Source: Jacaranda mimosifolia (Eukaryota > Streptophyta > Magnoliopsida > Lamiales > Bignoniaceae). From it: a DNA stretch of 64,000 bases. The notes beneath the pieces were generated by a model. It made no database searches and had not been told where the DNA came from. It saw nothing but the letters and a program-made list of their open reading frames with translations. Position numbers and translations under genes: made by a program. The stretch covers positions 32,133,468 to 32,197,467 of the forward strand of contig CM032129.1 in assembly GCA_018894105.1 (NCBI GenBank), given 5' to 3'. Positions 1 through 12,283 of the stretch are shown here, piece by piece. Position 1 is the stretch's first letter; every line of letters starts with the position of its first letter.

Positions 1-18
1 CATTACATAAATGTGCAG

Positions 19-3000
19 GGCGACCTTCATCAATATTTGAAAAGAAAAGGGGCACTTAAGCCTGCAACAGCTCTCAGATTTGCAATGGATATTGCCAGGT
101 TCATCATGTTATTAGAATCTCTTTTATTTGTTTTGTCTGAACAAGTTTAGGGTGGAAATTTAATGTGCAGATGAAGAAAATTTATCCATGCCGATCCATT
201 GAAACACTAAAGAGAGAACTCGGAAAATAGTCTAACTGAACTGAAGTAGCTAAAATTTTAGATGATAGAAATTCTTTTTATGTAGAGGTAGTAGCTTGAC
301 ATTGGTGCGGACCAGTTGAATGTCAGCTATTACTGTGATTTATCCACAGTACAATGTCATATTTGTCTTGCAATTTATTTGGTCTTGCAGGGGAATGAAC
401 TATCTTCACGAACATAGACCCGAAGCAATTATTCACCGTGATCTTGAACCTTCGTAAGTTTGTAGCATTTCAACTTGTTTATGCATGTATTTGCCTAAAA
501 AAGAAAAAATGTTAGTTGTATTTCTTTTGTGTTCTATAAGTTTATCAAAGCACTTGTTCTTATATTTGGGTGAGATAACAGGAATATTTTGCTGGATGAC
601 TCTGGACACCTGAAAGTTGCTGACTTGGGACTTAGCAAGCTTCTTAAGGTTGCCAAAAGAATTAAAGAAGATAGACCTCTTACTTCTCAGGATACTTCTT
701 GTGAGTTTTCAGCACTAAATACTATGGTTCATGGTCCTATCACCCAATATGTGATCATTGGTACAAAAAGATTTGGCTTGTTTATCCTGTTTGAAAAGAT
801 CCAGAACTAGTCGGTTAATGTTGATGATTGACTCTGTATTAATAAATGATTGATTGTTTCAAATAATTATCTCTGCATCGACAGGTCGTTATGTGGCCCC
901 CGAGGTTTTCAGAAATGAAGAGTACGACACTAAAGTAGATGTCTTCTCGTTTGCATTAATTCTACAAGAGGTAATGGACAGAATGCCTGATGGTTTGGAT
1001 GAAGAATGTTGTTTTGGTTTATTTACAAACAAGGTTTTGCTTGATGCAGATTTCAAATCTCTATCTTTCTTGACAATTTTTTTCACTACGGAAGACATTT
1101 GACTTCTCTAGAGCTATAAAAGGAAAACAATTGTAAAGAAAGAAGATTCTAATTATGATACTAATTTTCTTGCTAACATTTTGGGACCATGAGGAAAGAG
1201 ATGTTGGAAGGAGATTCCAATGGCTGCTCTAGGTTCAACCCTGTTTTCTCGAAATTAATATGCAATTATTGGAGTTCTCTTACATGTTTTTTCTGTGGTG
1301 GGATTGGTGGGAATTTTCTTCTCAACTTACCTTGCCGATTTGATTTTCATATTATTAGCTTGCGGAAACTTCTTCCCATCTTTTTTGTGCTCAGACGACA
1401 TTGTCTTTTTTGTTGTGTTGCACTATTGAAGCTCTAGTTCTTCATGTGAAGTATCTATTACCATGTCATATGTTTTAATAAAAACTATGATATTTTTGAG
1501 TCAACAATGTGGAAAATTTTTGTACTGCATGCATCATGATGGCCTATCCTTGTGAAGTATTATTGGCATGGGGCATTATAGGATTGAAACTATCATAAAC
1601 CTATGCCAAATATATGCTTCTTTGACTGACTGTGTTTTTTACAAGCAGGCTTTGATTTATTGATCTTTCTGATGTGCTAAACTTAGATGATTGAAGGATG
1701 CCCCCCATTCCATTCAAAGCAAGATGATGAGGTACCAAAATGTTATGCTGCTAAAGAGCGCCCTCCATTTAGAGCTCCAGCGAAGTTTTATGCCCATGGA
1801 CTAAAACAGTAGGTTCTTTATTTATATAAAGATGTTTTCAAGCTAAGGACACCTTTCTACACATGCACACACACACAGATATATATATATATACTGTAAG
1901 TTATGCAGCTACAGCTTCCTTGTCTTTCATATTTCTTGATTAGATAATATTTGTATAACCTAATTGTTGCATAGTTTCTGTCTATATTTTAAGCTCTATT
2001 GCTAGAAAGACAGCCCAATGAGCTAATTACTGTGCATGCTACAAAACTCTGATGCACGTAGCATTGCTATTCTGTTTTCCTGATATTTGTTTGATGCACA
2101 AGGTCATCTGTAGTTATTGGCATGCCATTGTAACATTGACAAGCACTTATATTGCCTCTTATGACTTTCTTACAGGTTGATTGAGGAGTGTTGGAGTGAG
2201 AACCCAGCTAATAGACCGACATTTAAGCAAATTATACCTCGGCTGGAGGCCATCTACAACCGCTTCGGCCACAGAAGACGTTGGAAGGTCTTTACATCTC
2301 CCTCTCTCTAAAGTGCATTCTTACTGCATCTTCCTCATCTTCCTTTTCCTTAGTGCATGCTTGGATGTACACGTGCATATGTGAGCTGGTTTGGTAGATA
2401 AAATATGAGAGATGCAATAATGCTTACTTATCATGCAAGCATGAGGATTGATGCCACTGCTAGTTGATTTGGGTTTAGCTTCTATCACTTGATGTGTGTG
2501 GATACAAGTAACCATGAATCGGAAAGCATGTGCTCAGAAGCAACAAACAATGTACTTGTTATTTGATCCATTAAAGTTCATGGACAAATTAACGAAAAAT
2601 TTGGTTGGCCCAATATGATTTTATGAAGCCTTCTTTGCTAGATGCAATGAGTGAATTCTGAGTATTTCTTACTTTATTGGTTGGGTGGGTGACATTGTGT
2701 GTCTAAGTTATAGGATGCTGATGTACAAGTAAGCTCTGTCTTTAGCTGCTCATCTTTTCAATATGATGTGGGTTGATGTGGGAGTTGCCGGTAGAGCGAA
2801 AAAAATTGAATTTGATTTGTTCAACTTATATGATCTTGGTACAATTAGAAAATTATAAAATCAAACGATTCACTTTGCATAGGAAAGGGCGATTGATCAA
2901 GTCCAACAATGGATATTCCAACAAGCCTTTTTGGGAGCTCTAGGAACTTCCTAGAGTTGTTTGATTGACGAGTTGTTTACATACCATTAGTGCAAAGAGT

Positions 3001-3275
3001 GAAGACATTCGACATGATGCAAATATTCCACCCTAAAATTTTCTTTTGTTAAAAAACAATCAATTTGCAGAATGAAAACAAGTAATTGCGGAAACATGCG
3101 CTTTGAATTTAGTTATGTCAATAGTAAATGCCTTGTGTATGATCTTTGCTTATTCTCAATTTATGAGGTTTGGCATGTACAGGTGATCCGGCCATTGAAA
3201 TGCTTTCAGAATCTGGACTGGATGAAGGATGGTTCTAGTTTAGGTAGTCACACCCATTCGTCTCGATCTAGATGA
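19..3275 (+). CDS. Integrin-linked-kinase-like protein kinase, 3' part (gene continues upstream of the window)
   Basis: Seven exons at 19-98, 391-453, 582-700, 885-970, 1687-1808, 2176-2287 and 3183-3275 join in frame with GT/AG introns and encode the last 224 residues of a protein kinase. Visible kinase landmarks are the catalytic loop IIHRDLEPSN, the metal-binding segment KVADLGLSKLL, the activation-segment end RYVAPEVF, the VDVFSFALIL helix, and the C-lobe IEECWSENPANRPTF. The tail WKVIRPLKCFQNL followed by a Ser-rich end is typical of plant ankyrin-containing integrin-linked kinases (Raf-like MAPKKK group C), for example the Arabidopsis At4g18950 type. The N-terminal ankyrin repeats and the ATP-binding lobe lie outside the window. 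Two departures from consensus are visible: HRDLE in place of HRDLK, and DLG in place of DFG. The family acts as cytoplasmic or membrane-associated Ser/Thr kinases in signalling; the substrate here is unknown. Family assignment is firm; the exact member is not. Confidence 0.88.
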
Positions 3276-4336
3276 AGCTTCCAAGTTCTGCGGGTACATG
3301 CTCTTTCCTTGGCTCAATTGTGCAGGAGTTGTCATTCTGAAAATACTCACGTTTCTTTGAGATTGATCATTTATGTTTTGTGTGATAGCGTACTTAGGAT
3401 AAACTCCAACTTGTACATTTGTTCCATCATGTGGGCTGAGAATAAGTGCGAAGCCACATTCCTTCTGCTGTTTTTATGAAATTGTCGATGTGTGTTAAAA
3501 GACAACCTTTGATAATTTAAGTGATCGAAAGCTGATTTATTGGGGAGTGTGTGTGTGTAATTTGATCTTATATGTGCCACAGGCGACTGTTCTCACCAGC
3601 CTCTCTGCTAATTTTATCCGTGCTTATGATGTAGCCTTTTACACCAACAATAAATTCAAAACAATCGTGTTTTCCCAGCTTGAGGATTCCTGCCATGGTC
3701 AAATATTTTCTTTTTTAGATGAGATAAATTATACTTTCTTCTCTTTATATATCCTAATAATTGATATATTTCTCTTATAGCAGTTGGTACTATGGATATA
3801 TTATCAAAAGACTTGCCTTTTCTCTGAGTTTTAATCACATGCTGGCAGTTTGGACCATGATATAGACCTAGCAGTATTGTTTATTTTTATTTTTCATATT
3901 TCAATAAATTAGAGATCAAATTAATTATGATTCGTATATAGTTCAGATTATCTATGGGATATTAGACATCAAAATTTAGATTTTATAGACAAAAAAGACG
4001 AATAAGAAAACTTTAATTCTCTTGTTGTATAGAGCCGAAAATATTTTATTTGATTCTTAAATTAGTTGATAATGATATATTTGGCTAAATGCACTTGTTG
4101 ATTTTGATATTTAAGCTAGTTGAATATGATCTCTCAACTTCTTAATCTACAAACGAGATATTTTTGGCTAAATGACTTTTATTAAGCTTTTTGGCATCCA
4201 TGTCTAAGGTTTGAATTTATAGCAAATATTTCATTTTTTAACATTGTTTGGTCAAATACCCTCTAAAAAATCTATATTTTTTATATATAACAAAAATATG
4301 AACTCTACAAGTGTTTGTTTTCTATTGTAAAGATAA

Positions 4337-4367
<31 letters not shown>

Positions 4368-5074
4368 CTAATATATCATTATTTGAGGTTTTTCCACTGA
4401 CTTTCCTGTAATATTAAAATTAATATTATTATAATTGATGGAAAATATTACTCATCGGAGCACCACTTATATTATCATTCTTTTGGTAAAAGGACCAAAA
4501 ATAGATTATAATCGACATTTGAATATAAGAAGCAATAGATCTTGAATTTGTACAATTTTTATTTCATCTTTCACGCATTTGAAAGGGTCGATCAGCAAAG
4601 CAAACCCATTATTATAGGTAGAAATAACATGAACTATTCCAAAATAATCCAAACCCTACATTCTTGATGATAATATGATACCATATGAGTTAAATTTCTC
4701 AATCATATCAAGGGTAATTATTAAGGTGGACAAATAATAGTACCCTTATAGTTGGTGAATTGATATGTAATAATGGAGTTGTGGGGTATAGTTAATTGGC
4801 TTAGGTCTATGCATTGAAAACCCTGCAAGTTTCAACATCAAGAAGCCTAAAAAACATATCAGGTTTCCTGTTGTGGTCCCTTCTTGGAAAGAATATTGGT
4901 CCTCATAGAACTTTAGGGCATGTACTTCATTTATTTGATAAAATTCAATAAAGTGACAGATTCAAGAAATCATTCTTTGGGAACTTTAACCACTTACTTT
5001 TAATATGCTATGATGGGAATATTTAATTACATTATTAATTCATTACATTAAAATATTAAAGATTAATTACTACA
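3276..5074. other. 3' flank of the kinase gene and AT-rich spacer
   Basis: This holds the probable 3' UTR of the kinase gene and then AT-rich sequence. A TA microsatellite runs at about 4329-4362. No coding region or RNA gene is visible. Confidence 0.5.
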
Positions 5075-5425
5075 AAAGTTGGTAATATCTAATAGATGAT
5101 CAATGACTTTTATTTTGCATTAATTATATTTTTAAAATAATAATAATTTTTGTTTTGTCACAATATAAATCAGCGACGAGAACTAATGTTTAATATCGTC
5201 TCTGTTCAAATTAATAATAATAAAAATTATTACTATGATTTGTGACATCTTTTGTTGTCTATTTATAAACAATGACAATGTAATATTATCTTTGTCACCA
5301 TTAAACTTGTGAAATCCATTATAGTGAAAATATTTTTTTTTTTCTCTTTTATTGGTCACTATAACTAGTGACAACTTTCATATTATCATTTAATATGTTG
5401 TCAGTAATTTTATTTTTTCTTGTAT
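5075..5425. mobile_element. CACTA-type MITE-like element (TACTACAAAAG...CTTGTA ends)
   Basis: The stretch starts with a form of the CACTACAAGAAAA end seen in non-autonomous CACTA elements and ends near TTTTTTCTTGTA, its inverted counterpart. The interior repeats GTGACAA/TTGTCAC words on both strands. Related sequence occurs at about 9952-10345 and 20110-20785. The ends are degenerate, so the boundaries are approximate. Confidence 0.5.
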
Positions 5426-5963
5426 TGAATTTATTAAAAACATTGATTGCATACCAGAGCATATAATTGAAGTGAAATAACAGTTATGAAAGCAAATTGA
5501 GAATATCATATTTTTGGTGAGATTCATATTTAAAAACTCCTACTTTGGTCTTGGGGTGCAAAATTTAGATAAATACTTATTAACAGTATCGTATTGCAGT
5601 TAAAGTTATCTTGAAATTAATTAGAAATTGAGTTAGAATGATAAACAAAAACACATAAATATGTATGTTTATATAGATCAATTTAAAATGAATCGAGTAC
5701 AACATACTAATTTACTAATGACTATTGGATTATAATGACATTTTTTTTTTAATTAATCACTCTCTTTTGATGTAATAATTTAGAATGGATACAAAAATTT
5801 CATTATGTATAGATATGTGGTGTCATGCATGAACTTATGTAGTTTCCATCATAGTGGTCCTTATACTAGATATAAACAAGATTTTCTTGTTATGCCCATG
5901 TGAAATTTTTGGACCTTTGGGAGCTCTTCAATCATCAAATCCACCTCATCGCAACATTTTGGT
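5426..5963. other. AT-rich spacer, no feature seen
   Basis: AT-rich sequence with no open frame of interest and no RNA gene that I can see. It ends in the left 8-bp target duplication of the next element. Confidence 0.4.
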
Positions 5964-6571
5964 TAGGTATGGCAATGGATTCGGGTAGGTTGGGTCCTCG
6001 CTCCGAATTTGTCTTTAATGGGGCGGGTTGGGATTCAAATAAATGGGTTTTGGGATAGATTACAAGTCCTAATTTCATGAACTCGACAAAGTCCGGAGCG
6101 GGTTATGGATTTAAGTAAATCCGCCCCGCATAATAAATACATAAAATATAAAAAAATAGGATTATAATAGCATATATATATATTTTATTTTATAAATAAT
6201 AATTTTGCACTATTCAATCATCATGAAAATGATGAAGAATATACTAAAATCAATTAATATAGATATTTTATTTTAAATTTTAAAAAACAGTATCAGAAAC
6301 TTATTGTATATTGGATCATAGTTTTCTATACATATATATATATATTTGTGTATGTTTATCTTAATTAATTTTGAAAATATATGAGTTGCAAAATTATATA
6401 TTTTAATGAAAAAAGAAAAAAAAAATGAGTTTGATGGGTTAGACCTGACGGATTATGAGTTTAAAGCGGGGCAGGGTGGGTGGGTTTAAAAGAACAGGGA
6501 AGGCGTGGCGTGGCGGGGTAGGTTTCGAGTCTTGCTAAACCCACCCCATACCCGCCCTATTGCCATCCCTG
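5964..6571. mobile_element. Non-autonomous hAT element with perfect 8-bp target duplication
   Basis: A 608-bp insertion bounded by TAGGTATGGCAATGG at the left and CCATCCCTG at the right, which reads CAGGGATGG on the other strand. It is flanked by identical 8-bp copies of ATTTTGGT (5956-5963 and 6572-6579). Words such as GGGCGGGTTGGG and CCCACCCC are repeated near each end, the subterminal-repeat style of hAT elements. There is no transposase reading frame. The 8-bp duplication and inverted ends define the class. Confidence 0.85.
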
Positions 6572-6579
6572 ATTTTGGT

Positions 6580-8060
6580 TTGCTTGCCTACATCCCTTAT
6601 AATTCCAGCAATGGCAAGTGCATTGCAATATATTTAGAAAGTGTATCCATCAAATTAAATGCTAGAAAGTGTACTACTTTATGATTTACTTGATTTTATT
6701 TGAATTGATTTGATTCGATATGATTCAACCCGTATTAAATAGATGACGTGTTAATCTTGATTCTTGATTCAATGGAGTTGACTTTTTAAATTATTCTATC
6801 TTCATATACAATATTTGAATTTTCTGAGTTTTTCCAACCATTGCTGGATGTAATTTTAAGAGCTAAATGAGAATACGTGAATACTATACAGAAGAGTCAA
6901 GACCAAGCTACCCAATGGAATTATATAATTAATATATTCTAGATCGACTGAGTTGATCACAACCAGGATCATTACTTATTGAGCTAGAGAGCTTAGACTG
7001 ATGGTTTGAGAGGTCAAATGAGCATTTCACAAGTTTATGTTGGAATCTCTCAATGACCCTAATGTGTGCTCGTGATTTTAAATTTCAACTCCACATTCCT
7101 GCAATGCGAATACTCTACTACAAATAATCGATCTAAAGAATATAAATAAATCGATCTTGAAATGCCTGTTGAACGATCAACATCCTTTCAACAAAAAATA
7201 AAAAAGATAGCAGCACAACAATCTACTTCAAACATCACTCTTCCAACATTAATTTTGACAAATTAAAAGCCAAAACAAATACAAAAAAAAATAAAAATAA
7301 ATGATTGGAGTGCGACACATGTACCTTATGCTTAATCAATAATTTCATTATATTTTGGTATAAAATGCTGTGTTATTAATCAAAAGTTTTCTTTAATTGG
7401 TATATGTTCCATCAATTGGACATCTAAGGATTGCAAATCCATTAATTTATTTATCTAATCCAAGAACATAATGCTATTAATCCTAATTAAAAGCATATAG
7501 AAAACAAAATAAAGAATCACATTCTGAGCTGCTAGATTAATGGCAAACAGAAATATTTCTTGAAATGCAGTTGAGTTTATTCCACAATATCATAGCCTAG
7601 GGCACAGCTTTGTGGTTCTTACCCATATTCCCAAAGGCATGAAGACCAACCCTTTTGCATCAGATGCTATGGGCAATAGTGGACACCCCACAGAACCCTA
7701 TGGTCTCCTTTATCCAACACTTTGGCATTTGTGTCACTGGTATGTGGCTTCTGATCGTTGAGCAGTTAATTGATCGAATGATATAATTACTATACTTACA
7801 TGTATAAGATTTGATGTTTAAGTCATAATGAATCCTAAGTGTATATGTGCGTATATAAATAATATATATGACTTCTGATTAATGTCTTGTATCTAGCTTA
7901 TCCTGATTTCATGGTTATATTCTTGAGATTCTTGATCTTTTATTTATATATACAGATAAGTTGAACACATTCGATGCGTGTGCTAAATATTTTATAGTGT
8001 GAAGTAAACTAAAATGTTTATTTTACCCTTTTATATAACATTATAATTTTTTTAATAATT
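6580..8060. other. AT-rich spacer, no gene seen
   Basis: About 1.5 kb with no plausible coding exon on either strand. A short block at 6650-6800 is rich in TTTGATTC-like words, but no inverted ends or target duplication were recognised. Confidence 0.4.
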
Positions 8061-8409
8061 CACTACAAAAAAATTAAGTATTTGCTATGAAAAAAATGCT
8101 ACGAAATTAATTTCGTAGTTGTAGCTGTAAATTATAGCAACAGATTTTTGTAGCAAATATAATTTTTTAATCATATATAATCAACAAAAATTATTAATTA
8201 TTAATTCGTAGCATTGCACGTTGGACGCATAATAGATTAGCTATGCATTATCCGCAAAAGATTATATCAAAACTATAGATTGATTGTAGTGAGGGTTAGC
8301 TATGAGAGCATCAACTCGAACTTCACCAGGACAATTTCATAACCGAAACCACAAATTTTTAGTATCAGTCATGGATTGACCATAGTTGACGCCTTAATTT
8401 TTTGTAGTG
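8061..8409. mobile_element. CACTA-type MITE with ATT target duplication
   Basis: A 349-bp element. Its left end CACTACAAAAAAATTAAG is inverted at the right end as CTTAATTTTTTGTAGTG. It is flanked by a 3-bp ATT duplication (8058-8060 and 8410-8412), as expected for CACTA elements. The interior contains TACGAAATTAATTTCGTAG, a near-perfect palindrome. Related copies are at 15988-16363, inside the MADS-box gene and in opposite orientation, and at about 42212-42540. Confidence 0.82.
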
Positions 8410-8412
8410 ATT

Positions 8413-9604
8413 TAATGCACTTATTTGGATTCTTAAGAAACAATACATTAAGATGGAATAAAATGATAGAAGAAAAACTAAATAATTGGAGAGGAAAAAA
8501 TATTAAAAAGAGTGAGGAGAAAAGAACAACAATTTTACTATTGCTTTTTAACGTGGGGTTATTTTTGTGTACTGATTTGAAAACATACCACTAAAACTCC
8601 GATACTTTATACATATGTTGTGTGTATGAAACGCGTCATGTACAGTTAGCCCATGTTCACTTGTTTGGTATAATGAAGACCCAAATGAAAAGGATAAAAA
8701 GAAAAAAAAAACAAAAAGTCGTGTGGATTGATTAAGTTACTAATCGATTATAGTTAATAAGATTAGAAAAATCTTGTTATACATTAAAAAAGTAAGGATA
8801 ATGATGATAATTTAATTGCAAGTGAGGGATAACACAATCTATTTAATAAACTATGAAAGAGACCAAGTAGATTTGATTGTTATAATATCACAATTTTACA
8901 ATTGAATTCTTTATCTAATATTTTCATAATTTTGTATTAGGCTCCTTATTTGATGAGGGTGAGGAGATTTCTCTTTTTAACAAAGATTGGGTCTTGTAAG
9001 ATCAAAGATCAAAGATCCCACAAACCCAAAGGGCATTCCTTATAATTATTTAAGGGTTATTTGGTAATAGCATACCAATACCAAGTCAATATATCTTATT
9101 TCACAATAAGTTGCCAAACCATGAATTGTCATAGCAATGTATGTTAAGCATGACCCTTGGTGGGTGCAGAAGAATGGCCTATCTACCAAGACAATTGCAT
9201 GGTTTTATATAGCTAGACAATGTCAAGGCTAATGAGAAGAGGATGCAAATCCAACCTAAGGCTTAATTAATCCATATGCACAAACTAGAGGAAGATTTCA
9301 GTCTTTATAATGACATATATGAACAAGTTGCAGCATGCAATTCAAACTGAGGACGGGGTCTTACGGTTGCTGATGCCAACCCTTAATTTGAAACATATAA
9401 TACATAGAACTTGTAAATTTAGAACTCATTTTGATATTCAGAGTGAGTTGATAACTCTTCCTCAATTAAATTTGAGTAGAACACACACGTATTAGTACAA
9501 CAATAAAAATACTTTAATTTCTCGTCATTAATATGTGACACATGATTGCATATTGCAAAAATATAATATTAGCAATAGAAAAAGTGGCAATGTAAAAATT
9601 ATTA
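8413..9604. other. AT-rich spacer, no gene seen
   Basis: About 1.2 kb without recognisable coding exons. The short frames at 8376-8594 and 9310-9495 have no family resemblance and fit chance open frames in AT-rich DNA. Confidence 0.4.
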
Positions 9605-9613
9605 TTAATGATA

Positions 9614-9942
9614 GGATAAATTATAAAAATAAGACCGTAACAATAGTCAATTTGCAATATAGAACCAAAATTTGGAGTGGTATTAAAGCAGGATCAAAAC
9701 TCATTAAAATTTAAAAAAAAATGACAGCGACCACTAAAAAGCACAGTTAGTGCTGGTGATTGCTTGCGTGGTGCCTGCATCGGTGTTCCACGCAAGCAAT
9801 CAATGGCACTGACTGTGCTTTCCCATGGTCGCTTTCCCTTTTTTTTTTTTAGTGAGTTTTGGTCCTACTTTAATACCACCTCAAATTTTGGTCCTAAAAT
9901 GCAAAATGGCCATAGCTACGGTCTTAATTTTACAATTTTTCC
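9614..9942. mobile_element. Mutator-type foldback MITE with perfect 9-bp target duplication
   Basis: A 329-bp element, palindromic nearly throughout. Its left half (AAGACCGTAACAATAG, CCAAAATTTGGAGTGGTATT, GCGACCACTAAAAAGC) is mirrored in the right half. It is flanked by identical 9-bp duplications TTAATGATA (9605-9613 and 9943-9951), the size made by Mutator-like transposases. The centre is a GC-richer stem: GATTGCTTGCGTGG pairs with CCACGCAAGCAATC around a loop of about 16 nt. A sister copy is at 43271-43617. Confidence 0.85.
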
Positions 9943-9951
9943 TTAATGATA

Positions 9952-10345
9952 TATATATATATATATTATTTAGTAATTACTTTAATATTCAGTAATGATA
10001 TTTTCTAAATGACAAAAATTTTTGTTTCGTCAAACTATGGCTTAATAGTGAGGATGACTAATATTTTAAGTTGTCATCTCGGCCATTAACTATTACCGGC
10101 ACATCTAGTGACAACGTAATGATAATAAAAATTATTACTAAAATTGGTAACAAACTTTGTTACTAATCGTCAATAATGATAACTTGAACAATATTTTTGT
10201 TATTATTAAGTTTGTAAAAATGATTAGTGAGACAACATAAAATCTTTTGACAATTAATATATATAATTAGCTATTGAAAATTTTTACATTGTCACTTAAA
10301 TTACTAAGTTATTACTAATTTTCCTTTTTTCTTGTTATGACATCC
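9952..10345. mobile_element. CACTA-type MITE-like repeat, degenerate ends
   Basis: The interior matches the repeats at 5075-5425 and 20110-20785: TTTTGTTTCGTCA, GTGACAACGTAATGATAATAAAAATTATTAC-type segments, and a TTTTTTCTTGTTATG right end. It abuts the Mutator-type element. The left end is not resolved. Confidence 0.4.
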
Positions 10346-11557
10346 CATTTACCAAAACAAACATTAAAACTGAAAGAAGAACAAGATTGATTGGGAAAAT
10401 CTAGTCATGGAGGATCCCACATATATATATATATATACAAAAAATTAAAAAATTAAAAAAAAAAAAAAAAAACCACTTGTGGCCTTGACATGAAAAACAA
10501 AATTACTGCCTCAATTTGCAGTGCCAAAAAGTTACCGTTGATAAGCTTCAAAAGTTGAGCAATGGAGATCACATGGCAGTGTCCTTCTGTTTTGGGGCAT
10601 AGCCGTCATCACCCCTGGTAGCAGTTAGTTTTATGCGAGAAAGAGAAGGACACAGGGGCCAGGCAGGTGGGGGCTTCACAACTAATGAGAAAGAGCCTTC
10701 ATATGATTACAGTTAGGATGTGGACGGAGTCAGAATTTTTTATTTTAAAAATGAGATTAAATTGTTGAAAATATAAATATATTTTATTTATTTTTGAAAA
10801 AAAAAGTATATACTTTCAATCAATTAAAGAGAAATTTCAAAACTTTGTAGATTATAAAATTTTGCAAATTTTATAGTTATTATATTTAGGTTTTCAAAAA
10901 TTTAAGGTGAGGAGGATGGTTGCCCCCATGAGCCACTCATATGGGTTGTCTTTGGTCATAGCTATATATTTCTTATATGTGTCAATGTTGAATGGATTAA
11001 AGATAAAATAGCTATATTTAGATATTTAATATGCAAACAAGATAAAAGTACATATTTTTTTTTTATTTAATTCATATATGATCTGTCAACATTTAAATAC
11101 GATTGAACTCATTAATTGCTGATGACAATTATGTAGCAGCCTCAAATTATGACACGTAGTTATGATGTGATAGCTAGATCGGTACGTTAATCCCACTATA
11201 AATTCTTGCATATAAACCAAACAAATTAAAGGTCAAAATGTATTATTTTCATCTATGTTAGTCTTCTCATCTTTTCAATCTCCACTATCTTAATTGTGAA
11301 GAGATTCTTGTTTGGCTTCATTCTAATGACCACAACTCATTTCTTTGATCTCAAAATTAATTCCAAAGTAGATTTTACCTTATGTGGGATTTATTAACAG
11401 GTCAAGACCAACCTAAAAAGAAAAAAAAAAATCAATTTCCACTTTTGATAGACATTAATGAAACTTGAGTACAACCTAGTCAAAGAATCCCTTCATCTCA
11501 TCTTCAAGGGTCTTTTCTCTAGTACTCCTTTCTTTTTTATTTTTTTCCCCCACTTTG
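10346..11557. other. AT-rich spacer upstream of the MADS-box gene
   Basis: Contains a TA microsatellite (about 10419-10438) and an A-rich tract (about 10440-10472), with no coding exon visible. The sequence at 10880-10940 (GGTGAGGAGGATGGTTGCCCCCATG) looks like a transposon remnant but was not resolved. Confidence 0.35.
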
Positions 11558-11713
11558 AATTCTCTATTTCAATTTGTGTTTCATCTTTTATTCCAATATG
11601 ATGTATATATGCCAAGTGTATTTAATTCTCAATCAATTATTTTTATAAAAAAAAAAATTAATACACACATCATACATCCATGTAATGAAATAGGAGATGA
11701 AGCATAGAGGATC
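11558..11713. mobile_element. Short palindromic MITE in the MADS-box gene promoter region
   Basis: A 150- to 170-bp family defined by three copies in this window (also 36241-36396 and 62637-62799). The ends are GATC-TCTATTTCA and TGAAATAG-GATC in inverted orientation. The middle is conserved: TTCTCAATCAATTATTTTTATAA followed by a run to TTAATACAC. This copy lies about 570 bp upstream of the MADS-box start codon. No target duplication is clear. Confidence 0.6.
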
Positions 11714-11999
11714 TAAACCGTTTTTTTCCCTTTTTCTTCTTTAATGTGAATAAACAAATGGGCATGGGAGCTTGAAAATAATGAGTGAAATTTCCATTTC
11801 CATGTGTCTGATTCCACTATAAAAAAAAGTGATACACATTAATACATACTTTTCACATTTATAACATACAACTAATAAAGCAATATGATGACAAAAAAAG
11901 AAAAAAAAAAGAAAAAGAAAATTAAGTTTTGAATTTTGTAGTTATCATGAAACACAAGTCATTTGTTTGCTTTACAAATATACACACAACTGCAAGTGG

Positions 12000-12283
12000 A
12001 GCTCCCTTCCATTTTCTGCTTCTCTCTCCCTTGCGGATTTCTCATACAAAAAAAATAAAATAAACTTCCATACCAGGTCAGTTAGCAAAAATCTCTTGTT
12101 ATGAATCAATTTCTTCATCAATTATCAAATCATATGTTGCCCATAAAACAAATTCTTTTTTATATGATCTTTTTTCCTTGATTGTTTCTTCCATTTGTTT
12201 TCATGATATTTTCTGATGCATTAACCCAAGTGCTAAGCAAATATGTCCTTATATGTTCTTTTTGCTTGCGTTTAGCAGCAGAA
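12000..12283 (+). promoter_or_regulatory. 5' leader of the MADS-box gene with a probable leader intron
   Basis: A pyrimidine-rich leader (CTTCTCTCTCCC at 12020-12031) is followed by a good donor, ACCAG|GTCAGT, at 12076/12077. A pyrimidine-rich acceptor, CGTTTAG|CAGCAG, ends at 12275, eight bases before the start codon. AGAMOUS-lineage genes commonly carry an intron in the 5' leader, so a 199-bp leader intron is inferred. An upstream in-frame ATG at 12182 would then lie inside that intron and not be used. Confidence 0.5.

Noticed and set aside
12182..12283. Upstream in-frame ATG that would add 34 hydrophobic residues to the MADS-box protein
   Set aside because: The stretch precedes a good splice acceptor eight bases before the accepted ATG and is probably a leader intron; AG-lineage proteins begin with short polar extensions like [12 protein letters not shown].
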